Shown here: piece by piece, positions 45,887-57,143 of the stretch
Numbering within the stretch: position 1 is the first letter of the stretch
How the letters are laid out: each line of letters begins with the position of its first letter
DNA from: Papaver somniferum
Lineage: Eukaryota > Streptophyta > Magnoliopsida > Ranunculales > Papaveraceae
Direction: 5' to 3'
Assembly: GCF_003573695.1 (NCBI RefSeq)
Contig: NC_039363.1
Location: forward strand, 130,369,302-130,433,301
DNA: 64,000 nucleotides
Program-made: the position numbers and the translations under genes
Notes under the pieces: model-generated
What the model saw: only the letters and a program-made list of their open reading frames with translations
Databases searched by the model: none
Told to the model about the DNA's origin: nothing

Positions 45887-48211
45887 TGATAGGATCCGGA
45901 GATGCCTATTTATAATAACCGCAATCGCATGGTGTCTTACTAGTAGATAGAGGCAAGTACGGGTCGAACCCACAGGGAGCGGTGGAAATACCAATAATCA
46001 ATATTCTCAATCAACTAACCAGAAAAAAGATGTTTTTGATATTTTTAGAATTAAAAATGAAATAATAAAATTAAACTAGTAGAAAGAGTCCAATGGAAAG
46101 CCGGTAACCAGGGTTTTATTGTATCCACCACTATTTCTATTCAATTACTGAAATGAAACATAACTCATGAATATTTATTTATTGTTCGTTCTATTGACAT
46201 CACCTATTATATATATTAGGGTCGCAAATATCACTGGTATACCCTAAGCATGGCACATCAAAAGACTAAATCCAAGCATGAACCATCAAATTGCATCAGC
46301 GACAAAGTTATACGAAACTAAATACAGGTTCACAAATTCTATATGGCTTTTCTAAGCATAACCCATCAAAGTTTTTAATGAAGCATGGATCATCAAATAA
46401 TAAGACAAATATATTTGTAACACTATCAATTACGTGCATAGGTTTTTAAACCGGTGAATCAACAACTTATTTATTCGATCAATCAATAAACATTATTCAA
46501 GAATTAATCAATTCAATCATAATGGCTAATGCTATATAATCAATTCAAATTAGCCTAATACCCATAATGGTTTCAAGCCATAAAAACCCTAGTTACAAAT
46601 TTAGCAAGACATAATCATGGATTTCTTAAAACCCATAAAAATAATAATCAAGAGAGAAAAGATTAAACCAATAGCATCGTCTTTCTCCCTATCTATGCTT
46701 GAATGGCCTTCACTGCAACTTCTCTCCTTCTCTCGCTGTAGCCAACTCTCAAAACTCCAAAACTCCAGTCCGGCCTTCCCCTTTTTTCCAGTCACTGTGG
46801 AGATGTATATAGGTAGGTGTTGTCGACATTCCAATGAGGACCCAGCAAAAATTACCAAAGCCCAGTCCATAACCAGCACCCGTTACCAAATCTAACACCT
46901 TCTTATTCCGAACCCGACACCTGGTTTTGTCTCCCTAATCACGCACCATCTTCTTTGGCCACATCAACAAACCAGCAACAACAGACGAGTTTCTCCTTCG
47001 CAACTCCGTCTAACCATCAGCTGCGACTTCCTTGACCCACTACAATAACTGAATTCGATCACCACAGATAGTTCAGCCATCATATCCATCTTCATTCTCA
47101 ACTGCAGTGCCTCACTATCGAATGCACACAGCTCCGGTAACTCCACAAAAGCAGACTCAGACCATTTTACCATTACTCCAGCAACAGTCGCTGAACAAAC
47201 ACACAGAACGCCTTTCTTTCCCTGCGTTTCAGTTCACATCGATGATTCGTCTAAATTCCCAGCCAAGACGATCTCAAGAACAGCTTCACTTGCTTTTGTT
47301 ATCATCAGGCACTAGAAACAGCACCGCCACTGCCAACTATGACGACAACAACAACTTCCATTCTTCTTCCAGTTGCAGTCGGTCACCACCAGGTTTGATC
47401 TAAGCTTTTGATTCCATCTTCCTCCACTGCCGAGTGCCAACAACATTACATTCTCTGAACTCTCATTGAACCGAGCAAGTATTCACCCATTGCACCGAGC
47501 TCAGTCAAACACAGGCACCACTTCTGTTAAATCATCATTCATGCCTTCACTGCTCAGCCCCAAATTCAGAGCACACCAAAACCCTTTCTTCGTCTTCATG
47601 TTGCTGCCATTTTCTCTCAATCGAACCAATATCTAAGAACTGAGCTCAAAATCGCAACAGATCAACACCCATTTTTCTCCCTGTCAACACCAGTTTGAGA
47701 ATGACGTCCATCATTGTCTTCTTCTCGTTTGAAAAGCAGCTGCTCGAGACTTTCCCTTTTTCCATTTCATTCGATAAGAATTAAGAAGAGAAGAGTTAAG
47801 AAATCAGATGTGTTGGAAATGTAGCCACATCCCATCATTTTTTCCTTTGAAGTTCTTTTAGAAACACCAAACGGTAGATGCCCACTTTGATTAGTAAAAC
47901 TCCACTAATTATTTTCCTACCAGTGGAGTTCACGTGCTTGCACTTTCATATTTTTCTTTGCATGTGGACCGAGAAGAAGTACCTTAACGATCGCAGTTAA
48001 CTCAAGCTAATTACAAGACAGCTTAATCAAGCCTCTCTCATTCGTACCTTAAGTCGTACACGCCATTTTAGCTCTGTTTAGCCGTTTATTCCCCGGAAGA
48101 TCGAATTCACTGTAATTTTTTCAAAAGCATTAAAATAGTGTCGTTAGCTAAAATATCGAGGTCTAACTAATATAAATATGGGTATAAAGTGTAGCACATA
48201 TATGCTTATCA
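45887..48211 (-). repeat. 3' LTR of Gypsy B
   Basis: Nearly identical to 49693-51965. It has about 52 extra bases around 46432-46487 (including TTTTTAAACCGGTGAATC) that are deleted in the other LTR. A TATA-like CTATATACA lies on the minus strand at 46804-46812. Paired ORFs on both strands (about 46601-47403) recur in both LTRs and are not genes. Confidence 0.95.
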
Positions 48212-48257
48212 ACACCCCCACACCTATATTTTGCTAGTCCTCGAGAAAAACAAAAAA

Positions 48258-48615
48258 TTATATCCGCTACACAGCTGGATAAGAAGAGATATCTGCTAAA
48301 CAGCGAGACGTGGCCGCTAAACATCAAGACCAAGAAATGTCTGCTAAACAGCGAGACCGATCTGTTAAACAACGAGATCGATAAATGTCTGCTAAACAGC
48401 AAGACGAATCCACTAAACAGTGGATATAGATGTCTGCTAAACAGCTAGACAGAAAGACCCGCTAAACAGCTGGTCATGATAAATACCATACACAAGACCC
48501 GCTACACAGCTGGTCATAACCTTAAAAATTATAATGATAATATTTTTAATTTTTTTTCAAGACCCGCTACACAGCTGATCATCTTTTTTTTTACCCGCTA
48601 CACAGCTGGTCATAA
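48258..48615 (-). repeat. Degenerate GCTAAACAGC array near 3' end of Gypsy B
   Basis: At least twelve copies of GCTAAACAGC or GCTACACAGC, spaced mostly 21-30 bp apart, several followed by GAGAC or TGGTCAT. The array lies just upstream of the polypurine tract in element orientation, where tandem repeats often arise in plant Gypsy elements. Confidence 0.8.
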
Positions 48616-48871
48616 TATTCAAATTTTTTTTAAATCAAAATTCCCAACAACAGTGCCACTCCCCCACACTTAAATATTACATTGTCCTCAATGTAATTGA
48701 GTCATCCAACGAAGAAATTAAGGTGGGAAATTCTAAAATAAAATATGCAAAAAATAAACAAATAAAAATAAAAGATAGAGTGAAGAGAACAAATCTGATG
48801 GCTTGACTCCCGTGAAGCGAAATGTATTTTTCTCCCTTTTTACCAGTAGCACGTTCTCAAACGAGGTGAGG

Positions 48872-49510
48872 TCAGTACCTCAAAGTAAGCTGGCAATCAT
48901 ATATGTACAGCCTGAAAAGTTGAGGATCAACCCAACTAATCTGGTCAGTCGAAAACATGAACCTGCAGCAAGAATGATTAATACCCAGAGAGCAAAAACT
49001 AAATTCAATCTTATTCGAACCTACCCAAACATATGTGGTAATGTAAAGTAAATCAGATTCGCAGATAGTTAGTAATGATTGCTTAAAGAATTGAACAGTT
49101 GTTGTACTCCCTAAATCAGGTTCTAAGTCCGAAGAAATAACTTGCTCGACAGATATTGGTTCAAATTTACTCGTTGAACAGGGGATCAATTGAGCAATAA
49201 TATCACGACTCGCAGACCCAATATCATCTAGAATAGTTTCATTATGTGAAAAATAAGAACTAGATAGGTCTGACAATGGTTTATGGGTCAAGGTCGGAGC
49301 TTTCTCGACTGATGAAACTAGCCGAGACTCGGGATGAACTAGAGGTTCTAGTTTGGGCTTCCATTTATTAGTGTCTAGCAGTGGTGTGGAGTCTAATAAG
49401 GCATTAACTTCACAAATAACAGTATCATCATCAAAATCATACCCAAAATGAGCTAAGCAAACCTCTAGTGGATCTTCCAAGTGGCTCTTGCAAAAGCTTT
49501 GCAAGTGCAT
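48872..49510 (-). CDS. Unrecognised ORF of Gypsy B
   Basis: 212 codons from MHLQSFCKSHLEDP. It is the only ORF of size in this interior and starts about 160 bp after the primer site, the gag position. It is acidic in the middle and Cys/Phe-rich toward the end, with no gag core, zinc knuckle, protease or RT motif. It could be a fusion of remnants left by internal deletion of an Athila-like polyprotein. I cannot assign a function. Confidence 0.45.
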   Translation of the reverse strand: MHLQSFCKSHLEDPLEVCLAHFGYDFDDDTVICEVNALLDSTPLLDTNKWKPKLEPLVHPESRLVSSVEKAPTLTHKPLSDLSSSYFSHNETILDDIGSASRDIIAQLIPCSTSKFEPISVEQVISSDLEPDLGSTTTVQFFKQSLLTICESDLLYITTYVWVGSNKIEFSFCSLGINHSCCRFMFSTDQISWVDPQLFRLYIYDCQLTLRY

Positions 49511-49669
49511 CTTTTCGCCTGTAGCACTTCAGACTAAGGTACCTGAAAAATATTCAAACAAACTGCGTAAAAAGAACTAAAAGAAATCTAAAAGAAAAAA
49601 AATAAAAATAAATTATGTACAAAAAATAAAAATAAGCTATATACAAACTAGAGAGTATTTTGCAACCAC

Positions 49670-49687
49670 TCCCCGGCAGCGGCGCCA
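49670..49687 (-). other. Primer-binding site of Gypsy B
   Basis: On the minus strand it reads TGGCGCCGCTGCCGGGGA, identical to that of Gypsy A. Confidence 0.9.
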
Positions 49688-49692
49688 AAAAT

Positions 49693-51965
49693 TGTTAGGA
49701 TCCGGAGATGCCTATTTATAATAACCGCAATCACATGGTGTCTTACTAGTAGACAGAGGAAAGTACGGGTCGAACCCACAAGGAGCGGTGGAAATACCAA
49801 TAATCAATATTCTCAATCAACGAACCAGAAAAAAGATGTTTTTGATATTTTTAGAATTAAAAATGAAATAATAAAATTGAACTAGTAGAAAAAGTCCAAT
49901 GGAAAGCCGGTAACCAGGGTTTTATTGTATCCACCACTATTTCTATTCAATTACTGAAATGAAACATAACTCATGAATATTTATTTATTGTTCGTTCTAT
50001 TGACATCACTTATTATATATATTAGGGTCGCAAATATCACTGGTATACCCTAAGTAAGGCACATCAAAAGATTAAATGCAAGCATGAACCATCAAATTGC
50101 ATCAGCGAGAAAGTTATACGAAACTAAATACAGGTTCACAAATTCTATATGGCTTTTCTAAGCATAACCCATCAAAGTTTTTAACGAAGCATGGATCATC
50201 AAATAATAAGACAAATATATTTGTAACACTATCAATTAATAAACATTATTCAAGAATTAATCAATTCAAATCATAATGGTCTAATGCTATATAATCAATT
50301 CAAATTGGTCTAATACCCAGAGTGGTTTCAAGCCATAAAAATCCTAGTTACAAATTTAGCAAGACATAATCATGAATTTCTTAAAACCCATAAAAATAAT
50401 AATCAAGAGAGAAAAGATTAAACCAATAGCGTCTTCTTTCTCCCTATCTATGCTTGAATGGCCTTCACGGCAGCTTCTCTTCTTCTCTCGCTGTAGCCGC
50501 CTCTCAAAACTCCAAAACCCCAGTCCGGCCTTCCCCTTTTTTCCAGTCACTGTGGAGATGTATATAGGTAGGTGTTGCCGACATTCCAATGAGGACCCAG
50601 CAAAAATTACCAAAGCCCAGTCCATAACCAGCACCCGTTACCAAATCTAACACCTTCTTATTCCGAACCCGACACCTGGTTTTGTCTCCCTAATCACGCA
50701 CCATCTTCTTTGGCCACATCAACAAACCAGCAACAACAGACGAGTTTCTCCTTCGCAACTCCGTCTAACCATCAGCTGCGACTTCCTTGACCCACTACAA
50801 TAACTGAATTCGATCACCACAGATAGTTCAGCCATCATATCCATCTTCATTCTCAGCTGCAGTGCCTCACTATCGAATGCACACAGCTCCGGTAACTCCA
50901 CAAAAGCAGACTCAGACCATTTTACCATTACTCCAGCAACAGTCGCTGAACAAACACACAGAACGCCTTTCTTTCCCTTCGTTTCAGTTCACATCGATGA
51001 TTCGTCTAAATTCCCAGCCAAGACGATCTCAAGAACAGCTTCACTTGCTTTTGTTATCATCAGGCACTAGAAACAGCACCGCCACTGCCAACTATGACGA
51101 CAACAACAACTTCCATTCTTCTTCCAGTTGCAGTCGGTCACCACCAGGTTTGATCTAAGCTTTTGATTCCATCTTCCTCCACTGCCGAGTGCCAACAACA
51201 TTACATTCTCTGAACTCTCATTGAACCGAGCAAGTATTCACCCATTGCACCGAGCTCAGTCAAACACAGGCACCACTTCTGTTAAATCATCATTCATGCC
51301 TTCACTGCTCAGCCCCAAATTCAGAGCACACCAAAACCCTTTCTTCGTCTTCATGTTGCTGCCATTTTCTCTCAATCAAACCAATATCTAAGAACTGAGC
51401 TCAAAATCGCAACAGATCAACACCCATTTTTCTCCCTGTCAACACCAGTTTGAGAATGACGTCCATCATTGTCTTCTTCTCGTTTGAAAAGCAGCTGCTC
51501 GAGACTTTCCCTTTTTCCATTTCATTAGATAAGGATTAAGAAGAGAAGAGTTAAGAAATCAGATGTGTTGGAAATGTAGCCACATCCCATCATTTTTTCC
51601 TTTGAAGTTCTTTTAGAAACACCAAACGGTAGATGCCCACTTTGATTAGTAAAACTCCACTAATTATTTTCCTACCAGTGGAGTTCACGTGCTTGCACTT
51701 TCATATTTTTCTTTGCATGTGGACCGAGAAGAAGTACCTTAACGATCGCAGCTAACTCAAGCTAATTACAAGACAGCTTAATCAAGCCTCTCTCATTCGT
51801 ACCTTAAGTCGTACACGCCATTTAGCTCTGTTTAGCGGTTTATTCCCCGGAAGATCGAATTCACTGTACTTTCTTCAAAAGCATTAAAATAGTGTCGTTA
51901 CCCAAAATATCGAGTCCTAACTAATATAAATATGGGTATAAAATGTAGCATTTATGTGCTTATCA
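49693..51965 (-). repeat. 5' LTR of Gypsy B
   Basis: Ends TGTTAGGATCC on the plus-strand low side and TTATCA at the high side. The other LTR starts TGATAGG, so one base of the terminus differs. A minus-strand TATA-like CTATATAC lies at 50559-50567. Confidence 0.95.
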
Positions 51966-51970
51966 CCTAT

Positions 51971-53438
51971 CGGAGAAATCAATTCTCAAGTCACTCTTAC
52001 TATTGTACTCAAATACGATAGAAACAGCAAGATCAGATCACACAACTACAAGAAAAGTAGTATCGGCCTGGCTTCACAATTCCAATAAAGTCTTCAAGTC
52101 GTTAACCTACAGGGTCTCGATAGAAACCTAAGGTTAAAGGAGAATAGACTCTAACTAATACAACTAGTATCACGCAGGAGGTATCGGGATTAGGTTTCCC
52201 AGTTACTAGAGTTGACTTTTGTATAGTCTTTCAAATCTGGGTTTGCAGTCAATGTTAGCTTATTAACAAAGCATTCAATATTCACCGTTAGATGAAAACC
52301 TGATTAGATTCAAGCTAATATCTTTCAACCGTTAGATCGAAACTTAGCTTGTTACACACAAATGAAAGGCACGTTTATTTAGGTTTGTCTAACCGTACCC
52401 AAACATGTACATCTAGTTGGTTCAACAGTAGTTAACCAAATGGTTAGCCATATGAGAACTTTCATATCAACCATATTCTTCTTTACCACAACTAGTTCAA
52501 ATGACTCAAATGAACTAGTTAGAGAGTTGTTCAATTGCTTAGATCTTATAGAAGTATACAAGACACAATCAAAGCAAAAACGATTTGATTCACTCGAATC
52601 AATTCATGAACTTTATAGTCACGGTTTGCAAATATGCATTCCTTAGTTTATACAAGTTTAAGTTCACGAATAATCGTTTTTATAAAATAACCAACTTAAG
52701 TACGCATACTGGTACGCGGACTTAAGTAACCGGAATAAGTTTGTTTTCAGTTCACAAAATCCAGCAGAAATTCACGGGACGTGAATTTCCGACAGTACGC
52801 GGACTCTAGTTCCGGTTTTCTTGAGCAGCAAAGTACGCATACTTTGGTTCAAGGAATAAGGACTTAAACACGTATGAGTTACCACACAATGTTTATATCC
52901 AACCATGGTTATATATTCTAAACTCTCATTTCAATCATTGAAACATTATTAGAGGACGTTATATAGTTGTTGTTCACAAACCATTTTTCATCAAAGCAAT
53001 TTTCAAGTAATTGAAACATAAGATGAGTTTCGTCACTAGTAAAGATGAACCTGTCCAAAGCGAAAGCTTACCAACACATATTTCGAGAAATAGATAAGCG
53101 AGATAAACTCGTCTCGAAATAGCAAATGTGTATAATCAAAGTCTATATAGAAATACAACATTTGTCTCAAGATAGGAGATATAATAGATAGACTTTTGAC
53201 CGATAGATAAGTTCAAGTCTCCACATACCTTTAAGTCGATTCCACCAGTTCCTTGAGTAGTTCTTCGTCTTTGTATGATGATCACCATGGAGTCTTGAGC
53301 TCAATTACACTTTCTATCCTAGTCCGAGATTTATCTACAAGTAGACTATAAATCAAGACTTATAGTTTTGATCACTAACATTGACAAACATGCTTGAGAT
53401 AGCAACGCATGCGAGTTCGACCGAGTAGTGCTCTAAGA
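51971..53438 (-). repeat. Sirevirus 3' LTR, segment 1 (U3 side)
   Basis: Reverse complement matches about 6744-8150. It carries diverged GTACGCATAC palindromes (52690-52850). Its outer edge abuts AAAGGGGGAGAT on the minus strand, the polypurine tract. Confidence 0.85.
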
Positions 53439-53810
53439 ATCTCCCCCTTTGTCAATTTTAGTGACAAAACTATCAATACATATGGAATACAAAAATAGAT
53501 AAATAAACTTTTGTAGCTTCTCTTCCACATGTCTGATCTTCTTGGGTCTTCAACATTACTCGAAATCTTCGTCACTTCCAAGTACTCCAATGATCCCAAA
53601 GGTTGTAAGTTTAGCATCATCGTTGTTGAAAATTCGTAGCCATAACAATGAGAAAACAAGAATTCTCAATCATTGTTACATAGTGTCATAGTATTATTAA
53701 CAACATCAAAGTTCAATTGTATCACAACTTCGACAACAATAATATGGTGATATGTATCACTCCCCCTTATTCAATACTCCATCTCACATGGAAACCACTC
53801 CCCCTTACAT
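53439..53810 (-). other. Multiple polypurine tracts of Sirevirus-like element
   Basis: Minus-strand AAAGGGGGAG or AAGGGGGAG occurs at 53441-53450, 53760-53768 and 53798-53806. Sireviruses are known to carry repeated polypurine tracts upstream of the 3' LTR. The one at 53441 borders the LTR. Confidence 0.7.
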
Positions 53811-54874
53811 AATGATCTGAAAACCATATGTATTTGTAGTGTGAACTACACATTTATTCTGCCCCTTTTTATCAATAAAATTGGCAAAGGTACAAAAACT
53901 AGTGGGATCCTAATGAAATTTCCATAGAGACATTTCATGGCCAAAAGAAAGCACATATCAAATTTTTAGATGCAATCATATAGCCGAAGCTAAATGCTTT
54001 CATCAAGGAGTTTATAAAGATACAGGATAACCCCTATAATATTCCACAACCGCACTCCCCACAAAGATTTGGAAATTAAGCACAAGTTCAATTAAGAACT
54101 CTTCCATATAAAATGTCATTCCCGAAGGAACAACAAGAGCGACCTTACTTTCACAAGAAAAGAAGGATTTCTTTGGACATAACAAATCACATACGAATAT
54201 GAATTTGAATCCAAAAATACTCAATTAAATTAACCACAAGAAAACCTATGATTAATTTAATCAGAATTGCTCAACATAAGAGAACTTACAGAGCTGCACA
54301 GTATATACATAAAATATGGATCAAGGAAGATCAATACTGCAGAATAGACAAAGATTCATTATATTTTCCATCACTATTTGCACAATGACATACAATAGAC
54401 ATAATCCTCGTAATCAAAACTCCATTCCATCTTCCATCAATATTTGCATAATAACATACAATAGGCTTAAAACTTTTGTAATGTCAAAAGTTCATTCATT
54501 CTTTTATCAATACATGCATATCGACATATGAAGGACTTAACTTTTGACAAGGTATGGGATAATCATAGTTCACGGACGCAAACGCACATATCCCATAACA
54601 AATTGCAATATATAAAAGCATAAAGATTAATACTGCAAAAATCATCTTCCAAACAAATTTTTAGAATTTAAACAAATAAACCTAAAAACAATGAAGATGA
54701 AAACGTTGGACATAGCTATGTGTAATCACAATAATGGCTATTCCAAACTCTAGTTATTCTTCTAAAAAAACAAGAAATAAACTTCTCATAAGAAGATTTA
54801 CTATACAAATAAAATCAACAAGCTAAAGAACAAGGACAGACTCTTAAATCATCAAAACTGAACACGAACTGAAA

Positions 54875-55285
54875 TCAAATAGACGTTTCAGAATCCTCAC
54901 GAGCCTCGAGGTCTTTGATCTTGTGATTGACAACATCTACTGCTTCTTCAGAGAAGATATCCTCATTGAGAAGATCTTTAACATGTGTCTTTATGAGACC
55001 AAGGTCAAAATTAACCTTTTTCAACTCAGTTCTTAACATATCAAGATTCTTCAAAATATCAACGAGCTGTAGTTTTGCTTCCTCAAAATATTTAAGAAAA
55101 TCATGAACCACTTCAGCAGAAACCATATCCTCATTCTCAACATCCTGATGTGTATAGGCATACTAACATGAGGTGTTAGGATGATCATCTTCTACTAGGG
55201 TTCTTTTCTTCCTTCCCTTGGACTCGAAACCAATACCTTTGTCAAGAAAACCTTTTGCAAAACCGCTAGAGTTAGAAGAAGACAT
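54875..55285 (-). pseudogene. Coiled-coil ORF of Sirevirus-like element (one stop)
   Basis: From MSSSNSSGFAKGFL, 40 codons reach a TAG at about 55163; the same frame then continues for 95 codons to 54875. The second part (DILKNLDMLRTELKKVNF, KDLLNEDIFSEEAVD) has regular leucine spacing that suggests coiled coils. A basic KGRKKR stretch near residue 25 resembles a nuclear localisation signal. No enzyme motif is visible. It lies in the 3' half of the body, where some Sireviruses carry an extra envelope-like ORF, but similarity is not evident. Confidence 0.4.
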
Positions 55286-55461
55286 TCTTGACAAGCCACA
55301 AAAAAATCCCAGAGTATGCGTACGAGACTCAAGGGTTTTGGTATTTAAATGGTTTTTTAGGGAAGGTAACTTTTAGGGTTTCTAAACATTGATTCGTGAC
55401 AGTAACACGAGTACTCGTACGAGCACAATCTTGACCCATCAACAGAGGTACACCCGGTCGT

Positions 55462-55462
<1 letters not shown>

Positions 55463-55506
<44 letters not shown>
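55463..55506 (-). repeat. 44-nt poly-T (poly-A tail on minus strand)
   Basis: An uninterrupted T run. On the minus strand the preceding sequence ends TCTGTCTTGTCGC before the A run, like the 3' end of a LINE or other retroposon inserted in the Sirevirus body. The matching 5' end is probably within 55507-55670. Confidence 0.75.
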
Positions 55507-55508
<2 letters not shown>

Positions 55509-55680
55509 GACAAGACAGAATTACACAACCAATACTTTTTAGGCAAAGTTGTCTGCAGACAATAACTTAGCTATATACGATAAGAAGATAGCTCAACTAA
55601 GCAGAACACCAACTTGCCTCAGTATACCTGATTATTGACACATCTTGCTCAACATAATTTTTTATGAGCAAGTTCTTTTC

Positions 55681-55867
55681 TTATTTTTTTTAATAGGAAA
55701 GAACATAATTAAGACTTAAACTAGATTTTAAAATACATATAAGGAGTATTTCATGAGATCTCCAAACTCGTGAGCGGAGACTCGATCTTTCGACCTCCTA
55801 CTTGAGAGTCAGGCTCCTGGCCAACTGGGCTAACCCCCGATGGTTTACGACCCTTGTGATTAATTGG
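55681..55867 (-). mobile_element. tRNA-related SINE
   Basis: The minus strand reads GGGTTAGCCCAGTTGGCC (box A-like), then about 30 bases later GGTCGAAAGATCGAGTCTCC (box B-like GATCGAGTC), as in plant tRNA-derived SINEs. The 3' end is A-rich (AAAAAAAATAAG). Flanks share GCAAGTTCTTT at about 55669-55680 and 55868-55878, a likely target-site duplication. Box spacing is near that of a tRNA promoter, so it was transcribed by RNA polymerase III. Confidence 0.65.
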
Positions 55868-56089
55868 CAAGTTCTTTAACCCATGTGATTAATTATCACA
55901 AGTATGAGCTCTGAGCTCATTGAGAGAATTGTGTTTACGACCGAGTCTCTTTTTCCTTTCAGATCTAGAAAGGGATCCCTTTTGATGTGAGAAATTATCA
56001 TAAAACATACTGTCATCAAAATACGAGACATAGTTTGAGTTCTTACCAAAAGAATTTTGATTTGAGGAGGTTGATAACCTATCGACAAT

Positions 56090-57028
56090 TTATTTATAAT
56101 CGTTAATTATCTCCTTTAGGTTTTCTCTCATATCATCATTTTTGCTCATTTCTCCTGGAATTTTGTTCACATCAAAAGTAGCTTTATATCCTCTTTCGGA
56201 AGAAAAGACTTGATCTTTCCTTAGACGATTTTTGTTAAGACGTCTATTCTGCTTCTGAGCGTTCGAGGAACTCATTGAACTGACCTTCCTGGTAGTATAT
56301 ACAGGGTAAGTACGAAAACCAATTGGTTTAGACATACGAATGTCAGTTACACCTTTGAGAATTAAGTGTAAGGTGTGTTGAAGTTGAACAAAGGAGTTTT
56401 TATTCAACCTAGAGTTTCCCTTTTGTTTAACAGAACCTTTTGCCTCACATAAGAGACATACTTTCTGATCACAAGAGTGATTAGATAGTACAGTCTTAAC
56501 AGCCTCGTCTGGAGATTTCTTCCTTCCATGTGATGTGGAACATCCTTGATTAGAGGAGGTGACTAACACATCTTTTCTGATAGGTAGGGATTCTGATTTT
56601 ACTTCTGAACAAGGAACTTCTTCAGTTGCAACAGAAGTACATGGTATATTAGACTGCTTAGAGCATCCTTGAATAAAGAGTTTACTCAAGCGATATTCAA
56701 TTTCCAAAGCATCCTTTTTGAGGCTTGCCTCGAGAACCATACATGAAGAATGATCTTCAGTATTTTCTTTGAAATTACAGTCTCTTACTACACCAAGAAG
56801 AACATTGACATGTTTTTTCAACCTATTAAATCTATCAGCTTGAATTCTAACAAGATTTAGAATCAGTTCACCCTCTTCAGCTGTTTTCCTTTCATCAACA
56901 TAGATAGACTCCTTTGAAGGATAATCGGGATAACACATGTCAGTGTCTGTCTTTCTCGTCCGGACACTAGGTTCGTCTATATTTGAGATTTGAATAATCA
57001 TTCTCTTTAATAGATAAAGTCGAGACAT
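56090..57028 (-). CDS. Unrecognised 312-residue ORF of Sirevirus-like element
   Basis: Starts MSRLYLLKRMII 100 bp or so after the primer site, the usual gag position. It is rich in Lys, Ser and Asn. A leucine-spaced helix lies near residues 60-90 (LILNLVRIQADRFNRLKKHV) and Cys pairs near residue 190 (CDQKVCLLC) do not fit CCHC knuckle spacing. A basic region (QKQNRRLNKNRLRK) is near the C-terminus. No protease, integrase or RT motif is present. It may be a diverged gag-like protein that packages RNA, or captured host sequence. The frame is intact, unlike most ORFs here. Confidence 0.5.
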   Translation of the reverse strand: MSRLYLLKRMIIQISNIDEPSVRTRKTDTDMCYPDYPSKESIYVDERKTAEEGELILNLVRIQADRFNRLKKHVNVLLGVVRDCNFKENTEDHSSCMVLEASLKKDALEIEYRLSKLFIQGCSKQSNIPCTSVATEEVPCSEVKSESLPIRKDVLVTSSNQGCSTSHGRKKSPDEAVKTVLSNHSCDQKVCLLCEAKGSVKQKGNSRLNKNSFVQLQHTLHLILKGVTDIRMSKPIGFRTYPVYTTRKVSSMSSSNAQKQNRRLNKNRLRKDQVFSSERGYKATFDVNKIPGEMSKNDDMRENLKEIINDYK

Positions 57029-57126
57029 AACTTTTATTTCTGGTGATGCGTTTATCAGAGATAATCTTATCGTCCATAGAGTCAGATCGCTATAAACACA
57101 GACTTGTAAGGTCTTTAAATGTGTTT

Positions 57127-57141
57127 GCCTGCTCTGATACC
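57127..57141 (-). other. Primer-binding site, tRNA-iMet type
   Basis: On the minus strand it reads TGGTATCAGAGCAGG, two bases inside the LTR end. Confidence 0.9.
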
Positions 57142-57143
57142 AA

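Larger units (their letters stand above)
45887..51965 (-). mobile_element. Gypsy element B, small non-autonomous, minus strand
   Basis: CCTAT flanks both ends (45882-45886 and 51966-51970). LTRs are 45887-48211 and 49693-51965. The tRNA-Asp-type primer site (49670-49687 on the minus strand) and a polypurine tract (GGTGTGGGGGTGT, 48212-48224) set the orientation. The interior is only 1481 bp, shorter than either LTR, and has one unrecognised ORF and a degenerate repeat array. It needs all enzymes in trans. It is inserted in the Sirevirus 3' LTR 683 bp from Gypsy A. Confidence 0.95.

Noticed and set aside
46601..47403. Paired overlapping ORFs on both strands, repeated at 50356-51158
   Set aside because: They are inside both LTRs of Gypsy B; overlap on both strands and no domain make coding unlikely.
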